64,000 bases of DNA from Pseudomonas fulva (GTDB lineage Bacteria; Pseudomonadota; Gammaproteobacteria; Pseudomonadales; Pseudomonadaceae), in assembly GCF_015680705.1 (NCBI RefSeq), contig NZ_JADNYP010000006.1, positions 62,001 to 126,000 on the forward strand, in the 5' to 3' direction. The translations under genes and the position numbers were made by a program. Positions within the stretch are counted from its first letter, which is position 1. Every line of letters starts with the position of its first letter. Positions 27,105 through 36,745 of this stretch are shown here, piece after piece. Below the pieces are notes generated by a model. The model did no database searches. It worked only from the letters and a program-made list of their open reading frames with translations, and had not been told where the DNA came from.

Positions 27105-28610
27105 TCAGCCGCGTGGCGCCAGGGCCCCGAGGCGCATGTTCAGGAACATGACGAACTCCTCGACGGACATCTTCTGCCCGTTGAAATCGACCACCCCATC
27201 GGCATAGTCGACGTTCGCCACCACGTCGTCGCCCTGCGCGGTCGCCAGGCCGCTCTGCACGGCCATCATGCCGACCATTTCACCGGCCTGGCTCGACTGC
27301 ATCGCGATGGCCTGGGGATCGGACTGCCCTTCGAGCAACGCCTGCAAGGTGGCCAGGTCGCCGATCATCGGCTTGGACAGGCTCAGATGACCTTGCAGCC
27401 GAGCGATGATCTGGCGCCCCAGCTGGTCGGAGGGCACCTCGAACGAGGCCGGATCGGTCAGTTCGGCCTTGAGTGTCAGCCGACTCTGGCCACGCGCGGT
27501 CTTGAAGGAGAACTCCTCCAGGGCAATCTGCGGCTTGGCGGCCAGCACCTTGTGCAGGTCGGCGTGCACCTGGGCCTTCTCCTGCTCGCTCAGCACCAGG
27601 TCGGCCTGTCGACCTTCGGCAGCGGCCTGCTGAATCTGCGGTAGCCGCGATTGATACCACTGGCCAAGCGATTGCAGCGCTGGCACGTCCAGGGACTTGA
27701 AGCTCATGACCATCGCCGCGCTGCCTACCGCGCGGCCATCGAAACTGATGTCGGCTGCCTTGTATTCCACCCGGCCGCCAAGGTGTTCTTCGCCTTCGGC
27801 GGTGTAGACGTTGTTCTGTTCAAGGCCCTTGATCACCAGCGCCTGCTGCCGAAGACCGAGGACGACCTGGGTCTCGTCGAGCGCCAGGTCCATGTGGCCG
27901 AAGAAGAAGTCCGCCTGGTTCTTGCGCTCCAGATCGCCGCCGATGCGCAGGCCCTTGAACTGCATCTTCACCGGCAGTCGATCTTCGTCGACCAGGGTCA
28001 TGCGCAACTCGTCGGCGCTTCCCTTGATCTTCACCCCGCGGCCCTCGCGGTCGCCCTCCAGCGCCAGGCTCATGCCGGAGAAGTCCAGGCTGTTGCCATC
28101 GGCCTCGGCGAGCTTCAAGGGCAGCAAACGGAGGTCGCTATCGATCGAGCCAGCATAGCCCAGGCTGACCTGGGCCTGCACAGGGGACTGCCCGCCAGCG
28201 GCGGCGAACCAGCTGGCAGTGCCCTCGTCTTCTTCAAGCTGGCTGTTGCTGGTCGCCATCACCGGCATCAGCCTGAGCGACTTGACGCGAGACCAGGGAA
28301 ATGGTCCATGCTCGATCTGGTCGACGATGCCTACATCCAGATTCAGCGGCTCGCCTTCGCCCAGCCACACATCCTTGGTCTTGAGACGGTATCGGGCGGT
28401 GCTGGTGAACAGATGTCGGTCCAGTGAAACCAGCTCCAGACTGGCAGTGCCGCCGGTACCGGCCAGGGCCTTGTGCAACTGCTGGTTGCCCTCGGAAACG
28501 GCGCGCTCGAGCTCGGCTGGCAACCGCTTGCCGGTGTACCAGGCCCCGACGGTGGTTACGGCGGCGATGGCGACTGCCAGGCCGGAAAGGATGCCTACTG
28601 TTTTCTTCAT
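27105..28610 (-). CDS. YdgA-like DUF945 envelope protein
   Basis: 501-residue protein of the DUF945 (YdgA) family. An N-terminal uncleaved or signal-anchor helix (KKTVGILSGLAVAIAAVTTVGAWYTG) precedes a long periplasmic region of repeated beta-rich segments such as LELVSLDRHLFTSTARYRLK and VEYKAADISFDGRAVGSAAMVMSF. The C-terminus ends in VDFNGQKMSVEEFVMFLNMRL, a block seen in relatives. The start ATG at 28610 begins the anchor. No enzymatic motif is seen; members look like bridge-type or AsmA-like envelope proteins, but function is unknown. Confidence 0.85.
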   Translation of the reverse strand: MKKTVGILSGLAVAIAAVTTVGAWYTGKRLPAELERAVSEGNQQLHKALAGTGGTASLELVSLDRHLFTSTARYRLKTKDVWLGEGEPLNLDVGIVDQIEHGPFPWSRVKSLRLMPVMATSNSQLEEDEGTASWFAAAGGQSPVQAQVSLGYAGSIDSDLRLLPLKLAEADGNSLDFSGMSLALEGDREGRGVKIKGSADELRMTLVDEDRLPVKMQFKGLRIGGDLERKNQADFFFGHMDLALDETQVVLGLRQQALVIKGLEQNNVYTAEGEEHLGGRVEYKAADISFDGRAVGSAAMVMSFKSLDVPALQSLGQWYQSRLPQIQQAAAEGRQADLVLSEQEKAQVHADLHKVLAAKPQIALEEFSFKTARGQSRLTLKAELTDPASFEVPSDQLGRQIIARLQGHLSLSKPMIGDLATLQALLEGQSDPQAIAMQSSQAGEMVGMMAVQSGLATAQGDDVVANVDYADGVVDFNGQKMSVEEFVMFLNMRLGALAPRG

Positions 28611-28824
28611 GAACTGAACCGATTGCTGTCCTTGTTGGGCGAAAGGCACGCTGGCCCTGGGCGGCGTGCGAGGTCGCCAAGGTTACCATCGTTCGAGCGC
28701 CAGTTCTGTTCGCCGCAGCAGGATTTTCCTGAGGCATGCAATGAACGCGTCGTACGAGACGAGCAATTGTTTCTATCGAGACGGTCACGCATCATGGCCG
28801 TTTTCATCCATACAGAATCACTTG

Positions 28825-29424
28825 ATGAGCGAACCCGCCCTGCTTCCTTTCGAGCCAAGCCGCTGCAGACGGCTCAAAGCCGCCAGCCGTCGAGCGCACG
28901 ATAGCGTCGACCAGCTGCTGATGGCTGCCCGGCCTTTCGAGACTCGCGAACGTTATGCACGCTTCCTGCGCCTGCAATATCGCTTTCATGGCAGTCTTGT
29001 CGGACTCTACCGGGACGAACAGCTGAACCGACGCCTGCCGGGGCTTGCACGGCTGTCTCGTTTCGCTGCGGTGCAGGCAGACCTGCGCGACCTCGACCTG
29101 CCGCTGCCGGGTCTGCCGGAGCAAGTGGTCACCAGCGAAGCCTGTGCCTTGGGCTGGCTTTACTGCAGCGAGGGTTCCAGCCTGGGCGCGGCGTTTCTGT
29201 TCAAGCAAGCCCAACGCCTGGGCCTGGATGCCGACAGCGGCGCCCGTCACCTCGCCGCGCATCCGGATGGCCGCGCGCTGCACTGGCGCGAATTCGTGAC
29301 CTGCCTGGATGCGCTCGAACTGACCAGCGATGCCGAAGACCAAGTGATCCACGGAGCCCTTGCCGCTTTCGAAAGCTATCGCCAGCAATTGCGCCAGGTC
29401 TTCGAAAGCGAGGCCAGCGGCTGA
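28825..29424 (+). CDS. Biliverdin-producing heme oxygenase
   Basis: 199-residue all-helical protein resembling the bacterial heme oxygenases BphO/HemO, which open heme to biliverdin with release of iron and CO. The axial histidine is likely His25 in RRAHDSVDQLL, and the distal-helix glycine patch is GWLYCSEGSSLGAAFLF at about 112-128. No bacteriophytochrome or heme-uptake gene is adjacent, so its partner is elsewhere. I see no clear Fur box upstream. The ATG at 28825 gives the usual length; an ATG at 28741 would add 28 atypical residues. The family call is good; the physiological role (iron or phytochrome chromophore) is open. Confidence 0.82.
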   Translation: MSEPALLPFEPSRCRRLKAASRRAHDSVDQLLMAARPFETRERYARFLRLQYRFHGSLVGLYRDEQLNRRLPGLARLSRFAAVQADLRDLDLPLPGLPEQVVTSEACALGWLYCSEGSSLGAAFLFKQAQRLGLDADSGARHLAAHPDGRALHWREFVTCLDALELTSDAEDQVIHGALAAFESYRQQLRQVFESEASG

Positions 29425-29520
29425 ACGTAGCGGCACCTGGCACCCGGCCTGGCTGGGGAAGGCTTGCGACGCCGGAGCGCCCAGACATCGCCACATGCCC
29501 AGCCCAGGCGACCAAAACGA

Positions 29521-29558
29521 GAAAACCCGCCTTCCGATAAGGAGGGCGGGTTTTCGTT
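29521..29558. terminator. Bidirectional terminator, heme oxygenase / tRNA-Lys
   Basis: GAAAACCCGCCTTCC at 29521-29535 pairs with GGAGGGCGGGTTTTC at 29541-29555 with one imperfect position. A-tracts on the left and T-tracts on the right suit stops in both directions, for the plus-strand heme oxygenase gene and the minus-strand tRNA-Lys. Confidence 0.8.
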
Positions 29559-29565
29559 CTGCATA

Positions 29566-29641
29566 TGGTGGGTCGTGTAGGATTCGAACCTACGACCAAT
29601 TGGTTAAAAGCCAACTGCTCTACCAACTGAGCTAACGACCC
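29566..29641 (-). tRNA. tRNA-Lys (anticodon TTT)
   Basis: 76-base tRNA on the minus strand. The acceptor GGGTCGT pairs with ACGACCC, followed by discriminator A and an encoded CCA. The anticodon loop CTTTTAA carries TTT. D-loop TAGCTCAGTTGGTAGAGC and T-loop GGTTCGAATCC are canonical. Confidence 0.98.
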
Positions 29642-29655
29642 GTTGGATGGCGCGT

Positions 29656-29683
29656 ATAATACTGATTTCTAAAAGGAAATCAA
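29656..29683 (-). promoter_or_regulatory. Sigma-70 promoter of tRNA-Lys
   Basis: On the minus strand TTGATT (29683-29678) and TATTAT (29661-29656) are 16 bases apart, about 15 bases upstream of the tRNA 5' end. Confidence 0.65.
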
Positions 29684-29702
29684 CACCTCGCAGAAAAAAA
29701 CC

Positions 29703-30377
29703 TCAAAAATAACGAGTCGGATCGGCGACCCCGGCAGCCCTGAAGCCGTCGGCCCGCAGGCGGCAGCTGTCGCACTTGCCGCACGCTCGCCCCTGCTGGT
29801 CGGCCTGGTAGCAGGACACCGTCAGGCTGTAGTCGACACCACGGGCCATGCCAGCCTGGACGATCTGCGCCTTGCTCATGTTCTGCAGCGGCGCTTGGAT
29901 ACGGAAGCCCTGCCCTTGCACGCCAGCCTTGGTGGCCAGGTTGGCCAGGCGTTCGAAGGCCTCGACGAATTCCGGACGGCAATCGGGATAGCCCGAATAA
30001 TCCACGGCGTTCACCCCGATGAAGATGTCACGCGCCTCGAGCACCTCGGCCCAGCCGAGCGCCAGGGACAAGAACACGGTATTGCGCGCCGGCACGTAGG
30101 TTACCGGAATGCCTTCACCCGGTATTTCAGGTACATCCATGCTGCTGTCGGTGAGGGCCGACCCACCAATGCCGTTCAGGTCCAGCCCGATCACCTTGTG
30201 CTCTACCGCCCCCAGGTCACGAGCGACACGCGCCGCCGCGTCCAGCTCGGCCCGATGACGCTGGCCATAGTCGAAACTCATGGTATAGCACTGGTAGCCC
30301 TCGGCCTTGGCCATGGCCACCACGGTTGCCGAGTCCAGGCCACCAGAGAGCAGGATCACCGCACGTTTCTCAGTCAT
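29703..30377 (-). CDS. queC: 7-cyano-7-deazaguanine synthase QueC
   Basis: 224-residue ATP-dependent ligase that converts 7-carboxy-7-deazaguanine to preQ0 in queuosine synthesis. The PP-loop SGGLDSA is at about 11-17. The C-terminal zinc site is seen as [18 protein letters not shown] near 188-205, four cysteines as in the family. It follows queE by 19 bases on the minus strand, so consecutive steps of one pathway are in one transcript. Confidence 0.97.
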   Translation of the reverse strand: MTEKRAVILLSGGLDSATVVAMAKAEGYQCYTMSFDYGQRHRAELDAAARVARDLGAVEHKVIGLDLNGIGGSALTDSSMDVPEIPGEGIPVTYVPARNTVFLSLALGWAEVLEARDIFIGVNAVDYSGYPDCRPEFVEAFERLANLATKAGVQGQGFRIQAPLQNMSKAQIVQAGMARGVDYSLTVSCYQADQQGRACGKCDSCRLRADGFRAAGVADPTRYF

Positions 30378-30396
30378 TTCTCAGTTTCCTCGAAGA

Positions 30397-31044
30397 TCAG
30401 CGACCAGGTTCGTCATTCCAGAGCAGCTTGTGCAACTGCAACTGGAAACGTACCGGCAAGTTGTCAGATACGATCCAGTCCGCCAGAGCGGTCGCGCTCA
30501 CCTGCCCATGACTTGGCGAGAACAGCACCTCGCCGGCACGCCTTGCCAGGTCATGCTGGATCAGCCGGGACACCGCCCAGTCGTAGTCCTCGCGCGAACA
30601 GATGACGAACTTGACCTGGTCATTGGGCGTGAGGTGCTCGATGTTCTCGTAGCGATTGCGATGCGCCTCTTGCGAGCCAGGTGTCTTCAGATCGACGACA
30701 CGACTGACGCGGCGGTCGACACCGGCGATATCCAGGGCGCCGCTGGTTTCCAGCGAGACTTGGTAGCCGGCATCGCACAGCCGCTGCATCAACGGCAGGG
30801 CGTTGGGTTGCGCCAAGGGTTCGCCGCCAGTGACACAGACATAACGCGGCCGGAAACCGGCCACCTGCTCGAGGATCGAGTCAAGCGTACGCACGGTACC
30901 GCCGCTGAAGGCGTAGGCGCTGTCGCAATACTGGCAGCGCAAGGGGCAGCCGGTCAGACGCACGAACACGGTCGGTAGGCCCGCCGTACGCGTCTCACCC
31001 TGCAAGGAGTGGAAGACTTCGGTGATGCGTAATGTATCTTGCAT
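30397..31044 (-). CDS. queE: 7-carboxy-7-deazaguanine synthase QueE
   Basis: 215-residue radical-SAM enzyme that rearranges 6-carboxy-tetrahydropterin to 7-carboxy-7-deazaguanine for queuosine. The cluster motif is CPLRCQYC at about 33-40, with the glycine-rich CVTGGEPL near 70. The substrate loop FHSLQGETRTAG near 11-22 is typical. The ATG at 31044 was chosen over a GTG three codons earlier; neither has a strong ribosome site. It lies directly upstream of queC. Confidence 0.96.
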   Translation of the reverse strand: MQDTLRITEVFHSLQGETRTAGLPTVFVRLTGCPLRCQYCDSAYAFSGGTVRTLDSILEQVAGFRPRYVCVTGGEPLAQPNALPLMQRLCDAGYQVSLETSGALDIAGVDRRVSRVVDLKTPGSQEAHRNRYENIEHLTPNDQVKFVICSREDYDWAVSRLIQHDLARRAGEVLFSPSHGQVSATALADWIVSDNLPVRFQLQLHKLLWNDEPGR

Positions 31045-31156
31045 GGTCGCCACGGGCGAGACAGCTGAACAGGCTGTCCGCCTCCGTCAGGCACTGCCGT
31101 GGACTCGACATGGCGTTATCCGCGGCAGCGTGTGTTGAAAAGGGTTGCGATTCTAA

Positions 31157-31188
31157 CGAAAAAACCCGCGCCAGGCGCGGGTTTCTGC
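31157..31188 (-). terminator. Terminator after cpoB (minus strand)
   Basis: On the minus strand AAACCCGCGCC pairs with GGCGCGGGTTT and runs into six T. It closes the tol-pal-cpoB transcript 13 bases after the cpoB stop. Confidence 0.85.
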
Positions 31189-31200
31189 AAACGATGGGCT

Positions 31201-32019
31201 TCAGAGCTTCTGCAGTTCCCGCTGCGCCAGCTGAGCGGCAGAGGTACCCGGGTACTGGGTGACCACCTGCTGCAGGATGCCCTTGACCTTGTCGGTGTTG
31301 CCAAGGCGACGTTCGACATCGGCCAGCTTGTACAGCGAGTCAGGTACCTTGCTGTGCTTGGGGTACGACTGGCCGACCTTGGCGAACGCCTGCCCGGCGG
31401 CCTGCAAGTCGCCCTTGGCCAGGTTCACCTCGCCCAGCCAGTACTGGGCATTGCCAGCATACTGGCTATTGGGGTACTTGCGCAGGAACGCGGCGAATGC
31501 CTGGCTGGCCTTGTCGAAATCCTTGGCCTTGATCAGGTCGAAGGCAGCGTCGTAGTACAGCTTCTCCTTGGCTGGATCGCCAGGTTCGGCATTGCCTGCA
31601 GGTTGCTGCGCCGCAGCACTGGCGGCGGCCGCGCCGGCATTGGGCGCACCGGCAGCGGAAGAATTCTCGGGGGTGGCGGTGGGGGCCGGAGCACTGCTGA
31701 TGCGACGATCCAGGTCCTGGTAACGTTCCAGGTTTTCCTGTTTCATGCGCGCCACATCGTTCTGCAGCTCTTCGATGATGCCCTGTTGCCGTGAAATCTG
31801 GTCTTGCATCTGTTGCAACTGCATGAACAGCTGACCCTGCGCCGAAGCAGGGGTCGAAACCCCTCCTCCGGCGTAGGCGCCGCTCGTGCCATAACCCGCC
31901 GGAGGATAGCTGCTCGCGCCGCCATATCCAGCGTTGTCATCTACTACAGGAACCGCAGCCCAAGCCGCAAGCGGCAGGCTGAGGGCGAGGACGGTTACAA
32001 CACGACGGCCGATTCGCAT
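31201..32019 (-). CDS. cpoB: Cell division coordinator CpoB (YbgF)
   Basis: 272-residue periplasmic protein with a signal peptide (about 1-21, ending AWA). A Gly/Tyr/Pro-rich segment is followed by a trimerising coiled coil at about 62-105 (QLQQMQDQISRQQGII...) and an Ala/Pro-rich linker. Three TPR units occupy about 148-270. CpoB links Tol-Pal constriction with PBP1b-driven septal peptidoglycan synthesis. It follows pal by 6 bases, last in the tol-pal operon. Confidence 0.95.
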   Translation of the reverse strand: MRIGRRVVTVLALSLPLAAWAAVPVVDDNAGYGGASSYPPAGYGTSGAYAGGGVSTPASAQGQLFMQLQQMQDQISRQQGIIEELQNDVARMKQENLERYQDLDRRISSAPAPTATPENSSAAGAPNAGAAAASAAAQQPAGNAEPGDPAKEKLYYDAAFDLIKAKDFDKASQAFAAFLRKYPNSQYAGNAQYWLGEVNLAKGDLQAAGQAFAKVGQSYPKHSKVPDSLYKLADVERRLGNTDKVKGILQQVVTQYPGTSAAQLAQRELQKL

Positions 32020-32025
32020 GACGAA

Positions 32026-32535
32026 TTACTTGCGCAGTTCGACGCGACGGTTCTGAGCCCAGGACTGCTCGTCGTTGCCAGTGGCAACCGGACGCTCTTC
32101 ACCGTAGGAAACCACTTCCAGCTGAGCAGGAGAAACGCCCTGCAGGACCAGGTAGCGCTGAACGGCCTTGGCACGACGCTCGCCCAGGGCCATGTTGTAC
32201 TCGCGAGTACCGCGCTCGTCGGTGTTGCCTTCCAGGACGACACGGTTGCCGTTGGCCTTCAGGTCCTTGGCGTGGACGTCCAGGGCGCGCATGGCTTCAG
32301 GCTTGAGGTCCGAGCTGTCGTACTCGAAGTAGAAGGTGGTGATCGCGCGCAGGGCGGCTTCTTCGCTCAGGCTGCCGTCGACAGCGCCGGTGTTGGCACC
32401 GTAGCCAGCGTTAGGGTCGACCGCGCCAGCACCAGCGCCTTCGCCAGCATTGTCACCGCCCTTGGAGGAGCAACCTACAGCCACGGCCATGGCCAGAGCC
32501 AGCGCAGCGAATTTACCAAACTTCAGCATTTCCAT
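32026..32535 (-). CDS. pal: Peptidoglycan-associated lipoprotein Pal
   Basis: 169-residue outer-membrane lipoprotein. The lipobox ends at Cys22 (VAVGCSS). After a Gly/Ala-rich tether, the OmpA-C domain at about 62-167 binds peptidoglycan, with conserved [21 protein letters not shown]. Pal and TolB tie the outer membrane to the cell wall during constriction. The ATG at 32535 is 8 bases after AGGAG and gives MEML; an internal ATG two codons on is less well placed. It is 53 bases downstream of tolB. Confidence 0.98.
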   Translation of the reverse strand: MEMLKFGKFAALALAMAVAVGCSSKGGDNAGEGAGAGAVDPNAGYGANTGAVDGSLSEEAALRAITTFYFEYDSSDLKPEAMRALDVHAKDLKANGNRVVLEGNTDERGTREYNMALGERRAKAVQRYLVLQGVSPAQLEVVSYGEERPVATGNDEQSWAQNRRVELRK

Positions 32536-32588
32536 CGTGAAACTCCTAATGAAACCCCAGTGTGTTAAGCAAAGTTATTACGCCGCAA

Positions 32589-33890
32589 TCAGTTCAGGTA
32601 AGGGGACCAGGACGGTTCTCTGACTTCGCCTTGCGCGGTAGGAAGCGGGAGCCTCACGCGTCCGTTGAGAGAGACGAGCATCAAGACTCCCCGGCCCTGC
32701 TGGCGGGTGGCGTAGATTAGCATGGTGCCGTTTGGCGCAACAGTAGGCGACTCATCAAGACTGGTGTCGGAGAGAATCTTTACACTTCCGCGCTGCAGGT
32801 CCTGCGCCGCCACCTTGAAGTTGGTGAAGCCTTGCTGGCGATGAATCATCACCAAGGTCTTTTCGTCCGCCGAAAGTTTCGGGTTGGCATTGTAGTTGCC
32901 CACGAAAGTTACCCGCTCGGCACCGCCCCCACTGACACTGGTCTTGTAGATCTGCGGCTTGCCACCACGGTCGGAAGTGAAGTAGAGGGTATTGCCGTCC
33001 TTGCCCCAGAATGGCTCGGTGTTGATCCCGGGTCCCGCGGTGACGCGGCTGATCTGGCGCGACCCCATGTTCATCACGTAGATGTCCGGGTTGCCGTCCT
33101 TGGACAGCACGAAGGCCAGCCGCGAGCCGTCCGGCGACCAGGCAGGAGCGCCGTTGAGCCCCTCGAAGTTGGTGATCTGCTCGCGGCGACCGGTATCGAT
33201 GTGCTGGACGAAGATACGTGGGCGACGCTGTTCGAAGGACACGTAGGCGATGCGCTTGCCATCCGGCGCGAAACGTGGCGACAGGATCGGCTCGCGCGAC
33301 TGCAGCAGCGTCACGGCGCGGGCGCCATCGTAGTCGGAGCGCTGCAAGGTATAGCGAGTGTTGTTGGCCGAGAAGCGCTCCGCGGTCACGTAGAGCATGC
33401 GCGTGGAGAACGCGCCCTTGATCCCGGTGAGCTTCTCGAACGACTGGTCGGCGATGTAGTGCGCCATGTCGCGCAACTGGTCGACACTGCCGGAAACGCT
33501 GCCAGTGAGCACCTGCTGCTCGGTGGCGACGTTGAACAGGGCATACTGCACCTGCAGGCGACCGCCCGAAGGCACGATGCTGCCGACCATCACGTACTGG
33601 GCGCCGAGGGCCTTCCAGTCACGGAAGATGACTTCGCTGGCCTGGCTTGGCTGGCTGATCATGTTCTGCCGCGGGATCGGTGCATAGTAGCCCGAGTTGC
33701 GCAGGTCGTTGCCGATGATATCGGCCATGTCCTCGGGCAGCACGCTGCCGCCTTGCAGGCCGAACGGCACCACCGCGATCGGTGTGGCCCTGTCGCTGCC
33801 GCTGGTGACCAGGATGTTCTTTTCCTCTGCCACGACCATGCCTGCAACGCAGCAGAGCATGACCAGCAGTCCTCTGAGCACTTTAATCAC
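32589..33890 (-). CDS. tolB: Tol-Pal protein TolB
   Basis: 433-residue periplasmic protein. A signal peptide (about 1-21, ending VVA before EEKN) precedes an N-terminal alpha/beta domain (about 25-160) and a six-bladed beta-propeller with TolB repeats such as [16 protein letters not shown] and [16 protein letters not shown]. It contacts Pal and TolA. The start is a GTG at 33890, with GAGGA nine bases earlier. That GTG overlaps the tolA stop as GTGA, which implies coupled translation. Confidence 0.96.
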   Translation of the reverse strand: MIKVLRGLLVMLCCVAGMVVAEEKNILVTSGSDRATPIAVVPFGLQGGSVLPEDMADIIGNDLRNSGYYAPIPRQNMISQPSQASEVIFRDWKALGAQYVMVGSIVPSGGRLQVQYALFNVATEQQVLTGSVSGSVDQLRDMAHYIADQSFEKLTGIKGAFSTRMLYVTAERFSANNTRYTLQRSDYDGARAVTLLQSREPILSPRFAPDGKRIAYVSFEQRRPRIFVQHIDTGRREQITNFEGLNGAPAWSPDGSRLAFVLSKDGNPDIYVMNMGSRQISRVTAGPGINTEPFWGKDGNTLYFTSDRGGKPQIYKTSVSGGGAERVTFVGNYNANPKLSADEKTLVMIHRQQGFTNFKVAAQDLQRGSVKILSDTSLDESPTVAPNGTMLIYATRQQGRGVLMLVSLNGRVRLPLPTAQGEVREPSWSPYLN

Positions 33891-35005
33891 AACGCTAGAT
33901 CCTCGGGTGTAAATGTCATCTTGAATGAGCGATAGGGGTTGAACTCGTTCGGCTTCAAGCCCTGCATCTCGGTCAAGCGGCCAATGTTCTTCACTGCTGC
34001 TACCGCGGAGCTGTCGAACGGACCATCGCCGCTGGAGCGTGACACGCTCACGTTGGTGATGGTGCCATCGGGCAGCATGTTGATCTGCAACACTACAGCC
34101 ATGCCTTTGCGCGCAGACGGTGGGCGAGCCCAACCTTCGGACGCACGCATGCGGATCAGGTCGTCGAAATCGCCGGCCACCTGGTCGCCCCGCTCGTCGG
34201 CAAGGGCCTGCTGCCGCTCGGTAGTATCGGACAGAAGCTCGGCCAATGCCTGGGCCTTCTTGTCTTCAGCCGCCTTGCGTGCCGCTTCCTGTGCCTTTTT
34301 CTTCTGGGCTTCTGCAGCGGCCTTCTTCTTGGCCTCTTCAGCTGCCTTTTTCTTCGCTTGCTCGGCCGCCGCCTTCTTCTTGGCGTCCTCGGCTGCCTTT
34401 TTCTTCGCCTCTTCGGCGGCTTTCTTCTTGGCGTCCTCGGCTGCCTGCTTCTTGGCCTCTTCGGCGGCCTGCTTCCTAGCCTCTTCCTCAGCCTTCTTCC
34501 TGGCCTCTTCCTCGGCTTTTTTCCTGGCGATGTCGGCCTGCTGCTTCTCGGCAGCCTTCTTGGCCTCCTCGGCCTTCTTCGCTTCGGCGGCCTTCTTCGC
34601 CTCGGTGGCCTTGGCTGCCTGCTCGGCGGCCTTGGCCTGCTCGGCCTTCTTCGCCTCGGCAGCTTCGCGCGCCGCTTCGGCCTTTTGAGCAGCTTCGGCT
34701 TTCTTTTGTTCCGCGGCCTTGATCGCCTGCTGCTCTTGCTTCTTCTGCTCGAGCTGCTCGACTTCGGTCTGCCGCGCGGCAGTCTTCTTCGCTTCCCCGG
34801 CAATCTTCTGGTTGGTCTGGGTGGTCGCCTGGCTCTTGGACTTGAGCTGGTACAAGGTCGCCTGGACGATCGGCTTGGAAGGCGGCAGCTCCGGAGTCAT
34901 GGCGAAACTGACGAACAGCATGCCGAACACCAGCACATGCAGGCCGACGGCCCAGATCGTGGGCCAGAAGTAGCTTTCCGAGGCGGATGGCTCTCGCTGC
35001 TGCAT
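33887..35005 (-). CDS. tolA: Envelope integrity protein TolA
   Basis: 372-residue inner-membrane protein that spans the periplasm and transmits TolQR energy to Pal and TolB. A single N-terminal helix (about 17-36) is followed by a very long Ala/Lys/Glu coiled coil at about 55-265 with repeats like [18 protein letters not shown]. The globular C-terminal domain at about 275-372 includes [22 protein letters not shown]. The start overlaps the tolR stop by one base (TGATG). Confidence 0.97.
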   Translation of the reverse strand: MQQREPSASESYFWPTIWAVGLHVLVFGMLFVSFAMTPELPPSKPIVQATLYQLKSKSQATTQTNQKIAGEAKKTAARQTEVEQLEQKKQEQQAIKAAEQKKAEAAQKAEAAREAAEAKKAEQAKAAEQAAKATEAKKAAEAKKAEEAKKAAEKQQADIARKKAEEEARKKAEEEARKQAAEEAKKQAAEDAKKKAAEEAKKKAAEDAKKKAAAEQAKKKAAEEAKKKAAAEAQKKKAQEAARKAAEDKKAQALAELLSDTTERQQALADERGDQVAGDFDDLIRMRASEGWARPPSARKGMAVVLQINMLPDGTITNVSVSRSSGDGPFDSSAVAAVKNIGRLTEMQGLKPNEFNPYRSFKMTFTPEDLAL

Positions 35006-35457
35006 CAGGGCGCCTCGGTAATCAGGCCAACGTTACCGACACCGGCCTGCTGCAAACCGCCCATCGCGCCCATCACCGCGCCATAGTCGACCGCCTTGTC
35101 GCCGCGGATGAAGACCTGGGTCTGCTTGCCCTGGTCGCGCCCGGCGGCGATGATCTTGGTCACCGCGTCAGTCATCTCGGGCAAGGTCATGGCCTTGTCC
35201 ATCTGCTTGTCGGTATCGACCTCGCTGCCGAGGTTCCAGTAGTAGGTCTTGTCGGCCTTGATCGAGATGGTCAGGATCTGCACGTTGTTGTCCTGCGGCA
35301 AGGCTTCGCTGGAGACCTTCGGCAGGTCGACCTTCACGCCCTGGTTGAGCATGGGGGCCGTCACCATGAAGATGACCAGCAGCACCAGCATCACGTCGAT
35401 GTAGGGCACCACGTTCATCTCGGCGACCGGCTTGCGTTTGTGGCGAACTCGGGCCAT
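35005..35457 (-). CDS. tolR: Proton-motive stator protein TolR
   Basis: 150-residue inner-membrane protein of the ExbD/TolR family. After a basic lead (MARVRHKRKPVAEMNVVPYIDVMLVLLVI) the single helix carries the key Asp at about 22 in YIDVMLVL, the proton-pathway residue. A periplasmic domain follows. It works with TolQ to energise TolA. It is 14 bases after tolQ and overlaps tolA. Confidence 0.97.
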   Translation of the reverse strand: MARVRHKRKPVAEMNVVPYIDVMLVLLVIFMVTAPMLNQGVKVDLPKVSSEALPQDNNVQILTISIKADKTYYWNLGSEVDTDKQMDKAMTLPEMTDAVTKIIAAGRDQGKQTQVFIRGDKAVDYGAVMGAMGGLQQAGVGNVGLITEAP

Positions 35458-35471
35458 GGGCTTCTACCTGA

Positions 35472-36167
35472 TCACTCTTCGCTGGTATGCACTTTACGGT
35501 GCAGGATTGCCTGGAACTCGTCGGCGAACGTGTAGTAACGACCGATCAGCACTTCGCTGCGGGCAGCGAAGCGGTTGTAGGCGATGACCGCGGGAATGGC
35601 CGCGAACAGGCCGATGGCGGTGGCGATCAGCGCCTCGGCGATACCGGGAGCCACGGTGGCCAGCGTGGCCTGCTGGGCACTGGCCAGGCCACGGAAGGAG
35701 TTCATGATCCCCCACACGGTCCCGAACAGGCCGATGTACGGACTGGTGGAACCGACGGTAGCGAGGAACGGCAGGCTCTGCTCGAGCTTTTCTTCCTCGC
35801 GGGAAATGGCCACCCGCATGGCCCGGCCGACCCCCTCCATGACCGCATCCGGGTCGACGCCCGGCTGCTGGCGCAGGCGCGAGAACTCCTTGAATCCGGC
35901 ACGGAACACCTGCTCCACGCCCGAGTCGGGGTCGGGATTGCTGCCGGCCTGGCGGTACAGCTTGGACAGGTCGATGCCCGACCAGAAGCGCTCCTCGAAG
36001 GCATCCAGCGCACGACGACCGGCGCGCAGCATGGTGCTGCGCTGGAAAATCATGACCCACGAGGTCACCGATGCGGCCACCAGGGTCAGCATCACCAGCT
36101 GTACGACAATGCTGGCATTGCTGACCAGGCTCCACATGGAGGTATGGTCGACGACGTTAGCTTCCAC
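35472..36167 (-). CDS. tolQ: Proton channel subunit TolQ
   Basis: 231-residue inner-membrane protein of the ExbB/MotA family with three hydrophobic segments at about 18-38, 133-155 and 170-195. The conserved TVGSTSPYIGLFGTVWGIMNSF covers the second helix, and GIAEALIATAIGLFAAIPAVIAYN the third. It forms the motor with TolR. The gene is separated from ybgC by two bases, giving the standard ybgC-tolQRAB-pal-cpoB order. Confidence 0.98.
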   Translation of the reverse strand: MEANVVDHTSMWSLVSNASIVVQLVMLTLVAASVTSWVMIFQRSTMLRAGRRALDAFEERFWSGIDLSKLYRQAGSNPDPDSGVEQVFRAGFKEFSRLRQQPGVDPDAVMEGVGRAMRVAISREEEKLEQSLPFLATVGSTSPYIGLFGTVWGIMNSFRGLASAQQATLATVAPGIAEALIATAIGLFAAIPAVIAYNRFAARSEVLIGRYYTFADEFQAILHRKVHTSEE

Positions 36168-36169
36168 GC

Positions 36170-36622
36170 TTAATCTCCTGCGTTCGATTGAGTACCCGCG
36201 CCGTGCGCCCTGAAAGCGTCGCGCAGCTCAGGCGTAATGGCCCGGGGTTTGAAAGTGTCGGCGCGCACGGCGGCTATCAGGAACTGCCCCTCGCAGAGCA
36301 GGGTTTCGTCCTTTTCCCGCCAGACCTGCTGCACGAAGCGCAGGCTGGCGCGATTGAGTTCGACTACCTGGGCGGTCACCCGCAGTTCGTCGTCCAGACG
36401 GGCCGGCGCGTGATAGCGCGCTTCGCTGGAGTGAACGACGAACAACAGGTTGCAGCTTGCCAGTTGCGACTGGGAAAATCCCAGCTGGCGAAGCCGTTCG
36501 GTGCGCGCGCGCTCCATGAATTTGAGGTAGTTGACGTAGTAGACAACCCCGCCCGCATCGGTGTCTTCGTAATAGACGCGACACCTGTACGTGAACGGTT
36601 CCAGCCCATTTTGCGCGCGCAT
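36170..36622 (-). CDS. ybgC: Acyl-CoA thioesterase YbgC
   Basis: 150-residue hot-dog-fold thioesterase of the tol-pal system. The catalytic Asp is in [26 protein letters not shown] at about 19-25. YbgC acts on short-chain acyl-CoA or acyl-ACP and is tied to phospholipid metabolism near the Tol machine. It is the first tol-operon gene; the ATG at 36622 matches the family start. It lies 123 bases after ruvB, where the tol promoter probably sits. Confidence 0.95.
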   Translation of the reverse strand: MRAQNGLEPFTYRCRVYYEDTDAGGVVYYVNYLKFMERARTERLRQLGFSQSQLASCNLLFVVHSSEARYHAPARLDDELRVTAQVVELNRASLRFVQQVWREKDETLLCEGQFLIAAVRADTFKPRAITPELRDAFRAHGAGTQSNAGD

Positions 36623-36745
36623 ACTCTAGTGCTTACTCCCCGGCTTGCCAATCCGCCCCGGCAACTGTTTTTTTAGATGATGTTCCAGTGCCAGCGTCCA
36701 CCTCGGACGCCAGCGATAGGACCATGAAAACCCCGATTCGATCTG

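Noticed and set aside
34156..34803. Lys/Arg/Pro-rich minus-strand frame inside tolA
   Set aside because: Produced by frameshifted reading of the repetitive tolA coiled-coil DNA.
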